Positions 21,801 through 34,445 of a DNA stretch of 64,000 nt are shown piece by piece. Position numbers and translations under genes: made by a program. The notes under the pieces were generated by a model, which was given only the letters and a program-made list of their open reading frames with translations, made no database searches and had not been told where the DNA came from. How positions within the stretch are numbered: position 1 is the stretch's first letter; each line of letters opens with the position of its first letter. The DNA comes from Sclerodactyla briareus (Eukaryota > Echinodermata > Holothuroidea > Dendrochirotida > Sclerodactylidae). The stretch is from assembly GCA_026419785.1 (NCBI GenBank), contig JAODTK010000456.1, forward strand, positions 1 to 64,000. Reading direction: 5' to 3'.

Positions 21801-23400
21801 GGTCCCTGTCCGCTGATGTGAGAAATTTTGCGGAGTACTTCTTGGAAAGTGTCCCTTGTTGTGATCACTATTTTTCGTTTGTAACCCACAGTTGCTCGAA
21901 TTATACAGGAAAATACTCTTTATTAGGGCATCGAAAATCCGTTTGATGATTGTTCCTACTCGTCTGCTCTTGAAAATTGTTTACAGAGGTTGAAAAGCGT
22001 TTGTTGGTATACCAATTCTTCTTTAAAATTGTAGTCTTCGGTTGCCAACCACTCTTCCTCATATTTACATTTCTTCCACTTTTCATTGCCATTTCTTTGA
22101 TTGAAAAATTTTTCTCTCAGTTATTCCTCCATGATGAACTCTTTGGAAAACATATTAGCCTTTGTTGGATAGTTGTTATGGAGATACATTGTGCGGGGCT
22201 TTCACAATGCCCATTCCTATGATGCATCATACAGTCTACATAACGCAGCGCGCACGCTAACACTAACACTAACATCTACGTGGTACACAAAATGCTAAGC
22301 CGCTTACGGTTGTGTTAATTTTTATTCGTGCCCGCATATATACAACCCAGCTAAACCTGCTCACAAAATACTGGCTATGCAAAAACACTCATCTCTCCAA
22401 ATGTTAGGCCCTAACAAACGCCTACTACGGCAATGACCTAGTGCGATGGTTAAATTATTATTCCGGATAATGGACACAATAAGCTGTGGGCAGGCAAGTC
22501 AATCACCCAATGTTCAATTAGCCTTCGGAATACGATGACATGTTTGGGTGCGGGGTCACTGACAATGCCTAGGTGGATACCGTGCTCTCAACGACCGAAG
22601 TTAGGCTACACAGCTTCGGTCTGTTTCCGAAAAGCGAGTAAAACCTTAAAAAATTATGAAAAAAACATTACCTGCATCAGTCAGCAGAAGTTAACCCTTG
22701 TTCTGTCTCGGATATCTAACTAAGAGGTTGCTAATGAAATTCGGTGTCACACATCATTGATCGGTATCTTCTAAATTGTGATCTAGCTGGACGCGGTTAA
22801 CAGTTTTCGAGTACATAGTTCAGTTCTGCAAGCGCAAGTGAGCATAAATCGTTGTAGAAACTGAATGAAATGGATTCGCTGGATGTGGGTATATATCTGA
22901 CTCGAAACTATAGGGTTTAATATGTTACTCTGACTATTTGACATAAGAGGATTCGCTATTATGTGTCACTGGACCTGGTTGAGGAGAATGTTTATTGAAA
23001 ACAAAAAATCGAAGTAAAAAGGCATCTTTAGGAGTTCGTTTCATACTCCTCGAGTGTATTTATGAATGGGGAGAAAAACGAGCGGTGCCTCGGTTCTTTT
23101 GTTGCATTTAAGACTCTGAAGACGTCATCGTAGAAGCTAAACCTTCAAACTTCCTCGAGGACGTCACATCGTCTTAATGCCAACAAAGACCTCGGCAATC
23201 CTCGTATTGTCTCTGCTTAGATGTAATTCCATAAGTCATAGTTCCATTCCGTATTCTGTATCATCTGTGTCTGCCTGAGATTAAGAGTAGGATATTCGTT
23301 ACGAAACTGGTGTCTGAACTGGTTCGGGATTGCTAGACTTTTTGTGTACGGGCTACGGTTGTGGTCCTGTGACCCGCCGTCACTCCTGATGTGACCGTTG
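18891..23400. other. Unassigned intergenic or intronic DNA
   Basis: About 4.5 kb with no protein motif, RNA or recognised repeat on either strand. All open frames are under 100 codons and have no familiar domain. A few 'cactaacactaacactaac' words lie near 22260. Confidence 0.4.
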
Positions 23401-23410
23401 TTCTGCTGCA

Positions 23411-23490
23411 GTTCACGCACACACGCACAACGCACACACATACAAACACACACACACCGCGCGCGCGCACCCACCACACACACCAACATA
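23411..23490. repeat. Imperfect (CA)n microsatellite
   Basis: CA/CG dinucleotide-rich tract with a GCGCGCGC core near 23460. Confidence 0.9.
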
Positions 23491-24235
23491 CACACGCACG
23501 TTTGATGGTATATTTCTTTAGCCCTTGTCAAGGATCCAAAAACAGCTGAATAACAGTGGAAAAAAAACGAGGTGATGGATACACCCTGTCTTTGCAAAAA
23601 AACTTACATCCCTCCGGTGCTGTTATCAACCTCTGGAACATAGACTCTGTATCCCGCTCGCAGTTGATTTTGAGATGTTAGGACAAAAAGACGGTCAACA
23701 TCACTCCAGGCGTACGAGGATATATTGCATCGTACGTACGACACATCGATGAGAGAAGGGAAAGAAGTAATAGCGTGAAAGACTTACTACAAAAAATCAG
23801 GTATCACATTGTTTATACGGGGGATAAATGTGCTTGAATGCAGTTGCTGGAGGAAATGATTGAACGGAATTTGATTTGATTTTTGATTTATTTACGGCTC
23901 AGAAAGAGGTCATCTGGGAACCCTGGCCGTCTTCACGACTACGTTCTCGAACGGTTTTATAACAGCAGAGTGTTGTACCAACCACGTTCTCGGACCCAAA
24001 CGTCGCCCATCGCTACTCCAGTACAGACACCCGGGGATGAAAAACGGCGGTGCTGGAATTCGGACCCGGAATGTTTTGCCTTCAAAGCGTCCCGAATACC
24101 TGACAATCTTCTTTTACACTTTCCAGGGGACATTTCATGGTCCAAGAAGAACATTCCTCAAAGATAAACACAGTTACTTCTCCTCAGGGTGCCCAAGAAA
24201 AATATATACAAGGAAATAATAATAAAAATAGACCA
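23491..24235. other. Unassigned stretch with a possible tRNA-like remnant
   Basis: Around 24045-24075 'gtgctggaattcggacccgg' resembles the reversed T-arm/B-box of a tRNA-derived repeat (read on the minus strand). The remainder of a tRNA fold is not visible, so this is a weak SINE remnant at most. Confidence 0.3.
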
Positions 24236-24250
24236 CCCCCCCCCCCCCCC
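24236..24250. repeat. Poly-C run (15)
   Basis: C15 followed by TCCCC. Confidence 0.9.
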
Positions 24251-25885
24251 TCCCCACTTCTCTCAAAATGATTCAGTTGTGAACTAAGCCATCGTTATCA
24301 TATATAATCAAGCAGGAAGGATAGGTCCCACGAGCTTGACGAAAGGTTCATACGTACACTAGATTGACCGTCGTTAACATGAATACAGAAATAAGTTCCA
24401 TAAAAAGGAGATTACCATGCATGCACTGCCATGATTGAAGAGGAGTTCGTCACTAAACCTTAGTCGGGTGGGTGGGGCAGTATTTTGTTGCACTTCACCT
24501 TGTCTGAGTTTTCCGACACACAAGACGACACCTCACGAACTTCCCTGCTAACTTCCAGCAGTCCGAGAGTTTTGGTAGCACTGTCTCTAGTTTTCAAAGT
24601 CACTCTGGTATCTCCAATAGGCCTACAATGTTCATGGGTATGGTTTCCAAGATGAGATTTGTTGTGAAGTAGGGTTGGTAAACGGCCCAGGAGTAATTGC
24701 CTTCTTGAAAATTGTTGTCTTTACCCCTGTTGGTGAAAGTTTGTGTCTTCAACTAACTGTTGTTTGAGTGTTTCGTTATTGATTACGAGCTCTCATTTAC
24801 TCACCAAACAGTTCAGGTTTCCCAAAATGGTCCTTGAGATAAAGCCGAATGTCGAGTTTGAAGACTCGCCACGCAACAATGGCCGACACTAAGATGTAGA
24901 ACTGCGGGGGGCACTGACGCTGCACATCCTAACCTGACCTCCGTCTGCGCGGTTTTGTCTGGGTGATGGAACGTATATTGTAAAAGTAACGTACGAATAG
25001 GTAGCCTACAAATGAAAATACCAACTTTTAATGTCACAAAGCAATTAAGGCTACTGCCTGCCTAGATTGGTAGCATGAGACCCAAATAGGGCCTATATCG
25101 ACCATGGGATGAGTTGTACTGAATACTGGAATAATGGACAGGAGGTTCGGTAATGCGTTAGCTACGGCATGTACGGCGAAGGTTATCATATTACTCATTT
25201 ACACATATGCTAGATTTATCACAGGTTCTCAGTCATTGCCTGGGTGGGTGGCTGTCAAGAGAGGCTGAGTCAATGTGTTCTGTGAGCCAATGGGTGGGGA
25301 TGTAGTCGATGGGGGGGTGAGTCAATGAATATATTTGCTTGAGGGCATCGTGGAAAAACTGATCAGTCGTTACAATATTCGAAGTCATCACGATCTTAAA
25401 ATCCAATATCGACGGGGCTAATCACTACCAGAGACTTTTGGCACAGTGATTTGGCTGGGAACCTGTGATCGGTGTCCCGCGCAGGCGTCTGAGGTATTCC
25501 ACTCAGACTCCCCATTGAGAAATTGAATAATTACCAATTGAGCAATTGTCGATTTATTGAACGTTCATGAAATGCGGTGCTATTTCCTCTTTTGTTTTCT
25601 TTACGTGTTGTTGTACCCCCAATCAGAAGAAAGGAGGGGGCATTTGGAGGAGCGTATAACTCCCCCCCCCCCTCTCTCTCAACCTCTCTCTCTCTCTTCC
25701 CAGCGACCGCAACTGCCTGGTGATGGCAACAACTGGGATTAGATTGCTGTACAACAAAAATATCACAAACTACTTAAATTAGGATACATGTATATATTAT
25801 AAATATGATATATGCTTAATTTCTGGCTTTGGGCGGCATCCTAGTCTTTCGGAATGGACCTGGAGGATAACCTCCCTCGGTAAGC
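24251..25885. other. Unassigned stretch
   Basis: No supported gene. It contains a C10 run at 25673-25682 that continues into a (CT)n tract to about 25710. This resembles a polypyrimidine tract ending in 'cccag', but no exon could be recognised behind it. Confidence 0.35.
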
Positions 25886-26062
25886 TCAAAAATGTTGTGT
25901 AATAGCACACCTATCCCGGTGTTGTGTAAGAAATACACAATCATTGTGTATAATCTGCAAATTTCGTGTATTTGCCCTACACTACTTTACCCCGAGGTGT
26001 GTAATTCTCACAACACCGGGGAAGGTGTGTAATTACACGGGTGTGTAAACTCTACACAACCT
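25886..26062 (+). mobile_element. MITE-like interspersed repeat, copy 2
   Basis: Aligns with 15273-15440 and is better preserved. 'tcccggtgttgtgtaagaaa' near 25914 and 'gtaattctcacaacaccggg' near 26001 are inverted to each other, and 'gtgtaattacac' near 26030 is itself a palindrome. Confidence 0.65.
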
Positions 26063-28255
26063 ATGGGCGGCGAAAGTCATGTTTCTCCGGGAAATCCCTT
26101 TTCATTGCTGAGCATGAGAATGTATGAATTTAGAAACAGGAAATTCATTATCCCGAGGTCCTAGCATTTTGGACGGCGTTTTTAGTTTGTATGGACATGA
26201 CGTTGGAGTCATAAACTCACTTTCGTATCGGGGAAAGTCCTGCCTTCTATGGGGAAAGACTGCGTAATACCATTTTCGACCATAAGAAGGATTACTCTCC
26301 TAGGTCTCCTCCCGTACCTGGAACATGTTGAGAGTAGCATACATGGACGTCACCATTGTCTCAATCCGCGGCGAACACCCGCCGCTGGTAAGGGAAATAG
26401 AGGAAACCATTGTCGAGTAACCTATCACCTATATGTTCACTATAGGCCTTGACGAAACCAATATGAAGGGACACATATGTCATTTTAAAGAGGCAATGTT
26501 TGTCTGCGGCAGAATGGTGTGAAACACGCGATCACGACCCTTGCAAACGTCACGACGAAAAAAAACAACCTGATTGCACAATCGATAACGATACGGTTAC
26601 TCGTCGTCTATGGTAGGCAATGCGAAACAGTGCCGATTTCCGTGAGACGGGCTTTTCGCTGTAGTTTCATGGGACCGTTAATTATTCGTATGTGTTGCGA
26701 CCGAGCAACAAAGAAAATTGATCGCCATTTTGGAAAATATGAATGACCAATGCTATTTTCAGTTAGTTCGGAAATACTCCTGTTTCAGGAATACAAAACG
26801 GAAAAATACCTGCCCACAAGATACAACAAAACTTGCTTAAACAACAACCGGGCTTGAATGATACCCTGCTGTTCTACTGGGTTTAAGCATGCCGTCTACC
26901 TTCATAATTTTCATTTTGAAAAACAAAATCAAGTTCTCTACCGGGAGACATATCATTTTCTGCATTATCATTCGAGTGAAAATTCTTCGCAATATCCACA
27001 AAAGAATCAGATTCGGTGGGTTATAAAATATGCTCTTTTTTCATCTATTGTACTGTCAAAGCAATTCGCTGCTTTCTCGGGTGTGTTTAAAAATTCCACA
27101 GCATCACGGAACCGTCTCATTATTCACGAGGTGTTTTGAGACCAATACTAAGCAGTAAAAATAGAAGTAGGTGCATCCAGACTCCGCCTGAAGCTCTTAG
27201 GATACAGTTCAAAATCACCTCATAGGAAGTATAAAGTTCAAGATACCTGCGGCATAATTCTCTTATCATCAGTTTAAAACAGATTATACCGTCAGATGAT
27301 GGCATGTCGACTTGAACCTCCGATTAGTTTCGGAAAAACTAGAGACCAATGGTTCAGTAGCTCAACAAGGGAAAAAATGTTGCAATGTGTGTGGCTGTTA
27401 TCTGTGATTGGACGTTGTGCACCCTTCTCTGAACTGCTCGGAACGCTGGGATTTTCTGTTAAATAGCAGTCGCCCACTTCATTTTAGAGGGAGGGGCAAT
27501 CCCTTTGGGGCTTGTAATATCTATGGTGAAAAAAATCCAGATACAAACAAGCACTGGCCAAGGAAGAGAAGATTCTGATATAATTTTCAAATTCTGTAAG
27601 AAACTTTTATAGAAGAAAAACATGGTTCACAAGTTAACATATAATAGCTTGCAGGACTTTGACCTTATATGGATATCATGGATACCCCATATGTAACGCT
27701 AGTTAAGGATTACACTGGACCGCGAAGCATCCACGGCAATTTTGTCAACTCTGTAGCAGAAGTAGCAATTAATATTTGGGCAACTTTTTCACAGTACACT
27801 CTTTATGACGCCTTCTCCTTAACTTCCCTCGAACGCTTCATATGGTACACAGGTAATGATGACACTAACGAGCACCCATGTAGAAATCCAACTTTATTTT
27901 GTTAGAGGAAGGTAATTTGACTCATTGGGCGTTCTTTCTGCAATGACAGTTTTACTGGGGGTGGTCAATATGGTCACTAAGCAGTCAATGAATATAATGT
28001 CCAACATAACATTACCCATCATAAGCATGGTTAAAAGGATACGGGCAAAAACGTGCAATTTGAACAGAATTGCTTACTACTCTACTTCCCTCTTTACATA
28101 GTCCCGTGGGTCTCTGACGCATAGTCACGGCGAACTAGTCAACATTACACTGGTCATGTATCATGGCATCCGACCTAACCTAAAGGAGAAGTAGCATTTT
28201 GCAGTTTTCTACATAATTGTCCATTGTGCTCCTTTGATGTCGTTCGACATCTGGA
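26063..28255. other. Unassigned intergenic or intronic DNA
   Basis: No recognisable coding, RNA or repeat feature. Several 60-90 codon frames lack any known motif. Confidence 0.4.
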
Positions 28256-28256
28256 C

Positions 28257-28291
<35 letters not shown>

Positions 28292-28376
28292 AGATAGATA
28301 GATAGATAGATAGATAGATGATGATAGATAGATAGATAGATAGATAGATGATGATAGATAGATAGATAGATAGATC
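28256..28376. repeat. (GATA)n microsatellite
   Basis: About 28 GATA units broken by AGA and TGATGA interruptions, with degenerate units to about 28412. It yields spurious Ile/Tyr/Leu/Ser open frames on the minus strand. Confidence 0.97.
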
Positions 28377-29759
28377 AGACGGATGGATGAGGATAGAAGA
28401 TAGATGGATGGGCAGACGACGAGACATATAAAAAACATCAAGGAGTGAAAGTCATCAGTGGAAATTGAACTTGCAACTTACAAGTTGAAGACGGAATAAA
28501 ATTTCACTATATGACTTTAGCCCCCCCCCCCCCCCAAGGGTATTACAGTTGACATGCGGCGCCCAATCTCATTACGTGCCCCGCGAAAATTACTTAGGTA
28601 GCCATGTGAAACTGCTCTTAAACCAACTCCTATATCGACATTTTCTCGCCCACTCTTATTCCATACAAATGTCTCTGTTGACCTGTTTAGTCTTAAATAA
28701 TAGGTTTCGGGATTTTTAGTGCAACTATCGTGATAATACAACGAATATGTTATGAGATTTTATTTTTTATTTCTTTTTAAACATAAAAGGGTAGGAACTC
28801 GGTTAGCGGTGACGCTAATCTCCACCGAGGCCCTTGTAAAAGACAATAATAAATATGTTAAAGGAAAATTAAGGAACATAGATGGACGTCGAAAAGTTAT
28901 AAATAATAATAAAAAAATTAAAAAAATATATAAAACACGTGAAAAAAAACATGAAAAGCTATTATCACTCTCATTCATTCGGATCACCTGTCTATGTATG
29001 TGTGTAACATTACCTCATTGGTGGATGAGATAATGTCATCAGTTTGACAGTTTACCTACTTTAGTGTGTGGTTCTCCTAGCACGGTGTTATGGGAAACAA
29101 TTATGTGAGAGCAAAGGTTCTATGAGGGGTAAGCCTATCCTACAGTGGGGTGCCCATGGCTACTAAGACGGTCCAGCGACGTATATGGGTGTGAGTGTTG
29201 AAGTTAGGCTGTGATAGCGTTTCGTGTGTCGTGCTGTTTTTCCATAGGTTTCCACCAAATATCTCGAGTTTTAAATGGTGAAACACTACTACTAAATTTC
29301 ACAATGAATAAGTTTTCACGAAACGAGACCAAAAGTTAAAGTTGTGAAATTCAGTGGGGAATATGAACATTTTGGTGCGAAAAATTGATATACAAAATAT
29401 TTGAAAAGTTGATACGTTAGCATTAGACAAAACAATTGTGCACTTAATATAATTTCAATTCATAAACACAAAAACAGTGTTAGAGTAGAAGTAGAACTGC
29501 AAAACGCAACACAACATCCAGCGCGCAGTGCAGGATGGGCCGGCCTTGCGTAACAGAAACGCTTGTCACCCATTGCTGTAAAAAGGCATTGCTGTGTTGC
29601 TCACTTTAAACGCAGAAAAATAGTGCAGCTGAATGAAGACGATCGATCTCCCTAGCTGTTCCCTTTTTGGTGTGTGGGGGGGGGGGGTCACAAAGTGTTT
29701 GGAGGTTGTAAGATTTGCGCTACCAAAAAAAAAGTCAAGGGTCCACAGAGCACAGTGTT
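28377..29759. other. Unassigned stretch
   Basis: C15 at 28521-28535 and G12 at 29676-29687; otherwise no feature was recognised. Confidence 0.35.
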
Positions 29760-31640
29760 GTTAACAAGATTTACAAAGAGAATGTTGGAGAGGGGGGAAT
29801 TTATGGGCGCGAGTTAAGGGAATATCTTTTTTATTGTTGAAAAATTGTTCACAATGGAAAATACTGTACTCTACTGTACCTAGAGTGAAAAATATTTCAG
29901 AAGCACATAATATGTTGATGGAGAAATCATTCATGAAAGAAATAAGTTTCCCAATGATTGAAGATATGTAAGAATATGTCATTTGCAACAAATAATGTTT
30001 GTGCAACACTAATAGGTTTGCAACAAGATATATTTTTTTGCAATGAAATTGTATTTGCTCCTCACAATTATATTATCAACGTAAAAAAATATTAACGTAG
30101 TCTTCGCAACCTCTGATATGCTTTCAACAAATAGATGTGGCAACGGAAAAATTTTGTTTGCTCTACATATAATAATATTATAAACGAAAAACATATATAT
30201 TATCAACGCAGTCTTAGTTCAGTGTTTCAGTGATTCATCGTTGCCACTGGCATAGAATCACGCCATGCTGCCTTCCACCCGCTTGAATCAATCAAGTTGA
30301 ACAGCCTCTCCAAATGATTGCGTACTGCGTCCATTATTAATTCGAGAACTTGATTAATCGAACCGACGTGAAAATTAAAGTAGTAAGTTAGTCCTTGTAG
30401 TTGTATTTGTTAACACTCAGCACACACTGTACCGAAAAACTCGCCCGATGCCGGGCCAGCAGGTAGTTTTTTCTGAGGGAAGGTTGAATCAAACTGGATG
30501 TCCCATGAATTTGCACATGTGCTCGGAACCAAGGTTAGAATCGAGTAATATGGCTCAAAGTTCTTGCTCCGTTGCCGCAGTTCTAGTTCCGTTGACCATG
30601 GTGATGGTGGATATTAGGTACACAATATCGGAAAAATCAAGTTTCAATTTATATCGCCTAAACAAGTGACATTCTATATATCCCTGGCCCTCAATTCTCC
30701 TGGGAAAAAATTACTCTAAGCATGCCTCCGGTCATCGTGTTCCACTTCCACAAGTTACGACGACAACTCCAATGACTGGAATCTACTTGCGAGCATTTCA
30801 TTCGTCTATTCTGGCCCCGCGATTCTACAAATATATACATCATCATATGATTAAACACATAAAAAAAATAGTCCCGTTGGAAGAGTATTGCAATTCCCTC
30901 GGGCCACATAATCAGTATCTTCTCATATCAGCCCTTGATAATTCGGTATCCATATAGTACGAAAAGTGGAAATGCCATGGTTGCAGCGTTGAGGAAGCAC
31001 TCAGTACCCTCAGTATACAGTACAGTAAATTCACGTGCATTTCACGGCTCACGGTACTCTGACGGTTAGAAAGCAACGGCTGTCCCATGTGGCTAAGTTG
31101 ATAATTTATATTTTTTTTTCGTTGCAAACTATTTTTGACAGCAAATGTATTCTTCTGTTGCCAAACAAATAATTGTAGCCAAATATATTTTTTGGTTTTA
31201 ACATTTTTTAGTATCTACAATATTCGTGTTCGGAAAAAGTTTCTTGTCATGGACATATCTGCAATGGAATTAATTGTGGTACAAACATTTTGTGGAAACA
31301 ATATAATTATTTCCTTGCACATTTTAAATATTTATGTAAAATAGAATAAACTCTTGCTAACATAAAACAAAAATTCTAGGTACTATCTTTTTAGCAAAAA
31401 ATTTTGTTTGCTAACGTATATTGTTGTTGCAAACAATTATTTGTTGCAAATGAAATATATCTACATATATGTTTCATCGGGAAACTTATTCCATTAACGA
31501 ACAATTTTTCCATCAAACATGATTTTGTTTGCTTCAGAAATATTGTTTTGAGGGGAACAATATTTTCCATTGTTGAAGAATATGTTCACCAATCAGAACA
31601 TATTTCTTGATTGGCATATGATATGTTAGCAATAGATAAT
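29760..31640. repeat. Large imperfect inverted repeat (arms ~29760-30215 and ~31095-31640)
   Basis: The reverse complement of 29830-29995 aligns well with 31430-31590. Shared blocks include 'attatttgttgcaaatga', 'gggaaacttatt', 'ccatcaaacat/ccatcaacat', 'gcttctgaaatatt/gcttcagaaatatt' and 'tattttccattgt'. Weaker similarity continues inward ('gttgataat', 'ttgcaaac', 'gttgcca'). The AT-rich arms share a ttg(c)caaacaa motif. It may be one foldback element around an ~0.9-1.4 kb loop, or two copies of a dispersed repeat in opposite orientation. No transposase was seen in the loop. Confidence 0.6.
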
Positions 31641-32690
31641 ATATAGTCTCCTGATAATATATTCCCTTTTCTCGACGCCATGTAATTCGGGTTTGTTAGC
31701 AAAGGTTAGAAATGATGGTGCATGAAAAATATTGTAGGAACACTCACCAAACCGTGTATTTCGCTGTCTCTATAGCAACTAGGAATGAACTGGTGGTCAG
31801 CTTCTCTCACAAAAACTGCAGAAAAATCCTCGTTGACCGTGACCCTCCACCCTGACCAGTATGTTCCGCCCACCCTCAACGGCCAACCCTGGAGTCTCTG
31901 GAGAGAGTCTATCGAGCTGCAGCTGAACTGCATAGAGAAAATACAAATCAGCATCCTTGATCAACATATTCAAATACATTGAGACGTTTAAGTTACACTA
32001 TTCATCACATAGTTACATCACTGGCGTGGACTACAGAAACGTGAATGATGCACGACAGTAAATGGAGGAGAAATAGACGGGATGTATAAATGTATATATA
32101 ATATCAATAATCTAATATCACATACATAATATATATATATATATATATCTATATATATTTTATATATATATAAATATATCTATATTATCTATATATATAT
32201 ATATAATATTATATACATATATACTAAAAATTAGGAGCCTCCAAAAAGAAGCATGGTTGACGGATTAGTTGGTAGCACCATTATATTCTAGCAAGAGGAA
32301 AAACTGTAAACAACAATGCTACGTAAATGAATAGGCTGGATCTCGAATGAGAATGTCGAAATTCGCGATGTGAGCTAGAAAAATGTAGTAAAACAGCCGA
32401 TATGTTTTGGATGCAGAGCTTCGGGACAATACTAGTCCTCGTCATGGCAGTGACCACAGAAGGTGATAACTCGCAAAAGACTGTCTGAACTTTATAGGCC
32501 TAGGAACAATGGTGGGGTGAGGCTAATTAGTGTTTCCGGATTTGAACAGGAGTGGTATCCATTTGGGTTAATCCTCGGGAGAGTCCAATTTGCGCCTCAG
32601 TGATGCCAGGGGAGATAATCCCTTCAACAGGAATTATACTAAGAAGGCCCAATTTCGCGCCTTGGTGATTGACAAGAGGCAAAATAGGGA
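31641..32690. other. Unassigned stretch with an (AT)n tract
   Basis: (AT)n-rich at 32093-32230. The open frames at 31706-31982 on both strands are not recognisable as any domain. Confidence 0.4.
32093..32230. repeat. (AT)n low-complexity tract
   Basis: Interrupted AT dinucleotide runs over about 140 bp. Confidence 0.9.
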
Positions 32691-32699
32691 GGGGGGTGC

Positions 32700-33846
32700 C
32701 GATTGTTACCATATCTCTTTTGTGAGGTAGGTCGTTTCCGAAATGTTCAGACCAAATGGTGTAGTCGTTTTTTCAGGTTCAATTCACAGTAATTTTCTTT
32801 CGCTTGCGGGATTTAGTGGACCAATTTGGGTCATGGCAAGAGGCCAATCACTCTCAGGTTTTCAATGGAGTGACTGACCATGTTGAAATGCTAGCAACCG
32901 GCTGCTCAAGTTTTTGGGTCTTGTCTTGAATGGCTGCCCGGTGTTGGGTCATTCGCTCCCTCAGGGTGTTTTGTTTCCCCGATGTATGAACTCCGCAGAG
33001 GTTACCGTAAGTAGGTAGACCCGGTTCTTCGAGACGCAAATTTCCCCCAATATTCCTGTTGAATCGGGAAATATGCCGGGGATGTCGGGAAACTTTTTTG
33101 AAACAAGTTGTGCGATCTACAAGTTTGCACGTTTTGCGGTTGGATGGGCAGGGGCGGGTGCGGGGTTTGTTTGCGGCTCGGTTGCTCCGAAAATTTGGCG
33201 TTACTAGAATGTCAAGGCCGATTCCGCAGGCTGCTGTAGGCACACAAACCGGGGGGTTCGGACAAGGGATTTTAGGCGTTCCTGACTTTGAAGGAGGGCA
33301 AATGCTTGGAATGAGAGTGGCTAATGTTGGGAGGGCAGGATGGTACTCTGGAGTTGGATTGACGAGTTTTGTACGTCAGAGTTTCATTTCGCGGAGTCTT
33401 TCTAGCCTTTGCAATGGATTCTTCAATGGAACTCGGAAAATACTGCCTCTTTGGAGGATGTTTGAAGTGGCTGGCACGAGAATCGAAATCAGCATCTGAA
33501 GGAGCAAAGCGTTCAGACGAAGAGCTGAGAAGGAATGTTCTTCGTGCAGTGGGGGTGGGTGACAACTGCTGGGGAGTAGGAAATTGGCTGTCCGTTGAGT
33601 TTTGTGAACAAGTCTGTTTGAGTGACGTTTTTCCAACGTCACAGTGGTTTCAAGGACGTGGACTCTGTAGCTTGAAAATTCTGCGGTGAATTTGATAGGA
33701 CATTGTGGGTGAAGGCGTTGATTTGTTCGAGAAGAGGTAAGTTCTTCTTCCCAGGGGTCAATATAATGAAGATGCTCATCAATATGAAGGAGCCACACAA
33801 GTGGCCCCAGGGCCTGTCCAGAGAGAATTCTCTTCAAGTTTCCCAT
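32700..33846 (-). pseudogene. Penelope-like retroelement fragment (RT palm/thumb to GIY-YIG endonuclease), decayed
   Basis: Minus-strand frames joined in order give the end of a Penelope-like reverse transcriptase and its C-terminal nuclease. A degraded 'YID' near 33760 sits where the catalytic YIDD should be. 'IKFTAEFSSYRVHVLETTV' (33690-33660) and 'LPSSCHPPPLHEEHSFS' follow, then 'FDSRASHFKHPPKRQYFPSS' and 'ARKTPRNETLTYKTRQS' of the thumb. Next come 'RPCPSNRKTCKLVD' and 'VYLLT....EFIHRGN' (the GIY-YIG-type core, 33021-32970, in a shifted frame). 'LRERMTQHRAAI', 'PVAS' and a 'DPNW....KRKK' tail to about 32700 complete it. The RT plus GIY-YIG order is the hallmark of the superfamily. At least four frameshifts and several stops make it inactive. 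The N-terminal half and terminal repeats were not found, and the subfamily was not determined. Confidence 0.82.
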
Positions 33847-33956
33847 AAGATGGTTGGCGAACAGAAGGAGCCATTGTAGTGCCCATGATGTGCCTTGGAC
33901 CTGCAGGTAATGTTGAAAGTTCTAACATTACGCAGTCAAACACAGTCAAACACCAG

Positions 33957-34110
33957 GGTCTATGGTTCGGTGCGAATGAATTACTGCAGGAGGATCACTG
34001 GGCTTCTCAATGGACGTCGGGCTCACCGGAGCAGAGCTGAAATACATCAAATGGGCTGATGGGGAACCAAATGGATTCTTGAACGATGGAGAGGATGGTG
34101 TTGCTATGTT
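33957..34110 (+). CDS. C-type lectin domain exon (partial gene, one frameshift)
   Basis: This 154 bp stretch is preceded by 'caccag' (acceptor-type AG) and followed by 'gtgagt' at 34111, a consensus 5' splice site. Its first frame reads GLWFGANELLQEDHW and WTSGSP, as in the middle of a C-type lectin-like domain. After a one-base slip near 34030 it continues YIKWADGEPN, GFLNDGEDGVAML. The 'W.DGEPN' motif is the calcium- and sugar-binding loop; EPN is the form usually linked to mannose-type binding in the family. The cysteine expected after 'GED' is glycine here (one base change) and may be a sequencing error. The flanking domain exons, with the first cysteines and the WND-type end, were not found. 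Lectin domains of this type occur in secreted or membrane immune and matrix proteins. The gene identity is unknown. It could also be a pseudogene or a copied exon. Confidence 0.75.
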
Positions 34111-34413
34111 GTGAGTTATTCATGACGTTCGTTGTTGTTGTTTGTACAGTGAGGGGGCCCTTACTTCATTATTTCGATACCTATCTAGTGTTGACAGCAT
34201 TTGGGTAAATCTTGCACAGCCTGCTTCTGTTTCCCATCCTTTTATCCACCACACTCGGGGCCTCACTCAGAAGGAAAAAAGGTTTCGCTTAATTTGAGCA
34301 ATCACCCTCATATGTTGCATCTCCCCAATATATATATATATATATTATCTAGATATATATATATATATTATATATATTATATTATATATAATATATATAG
34401 ATATATAATTATA

Positions 34414-34445
<32 letters not shown>

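Noticed and set aside
24000..24170. Protein-like phrase GGAGIRTRN
   Set aside because: A known artefact of translating tRNA-derived repeats; no gene context.
28175..28441. Minus-strand frame rich in Ile-Tyr-Leu-Ser
   Set aside because: Translation of the (GATA)n microsatellite.
31706..31982. Overlapping frames on both strands that look exon-like
   Set aside because: No domain, and no splice-site pair that keeps a frame.
34200..34320. The next exon of the lectin domain
   Set aside because: No Cys-containing end motif (such as C..K..FIC) on the plus strand.
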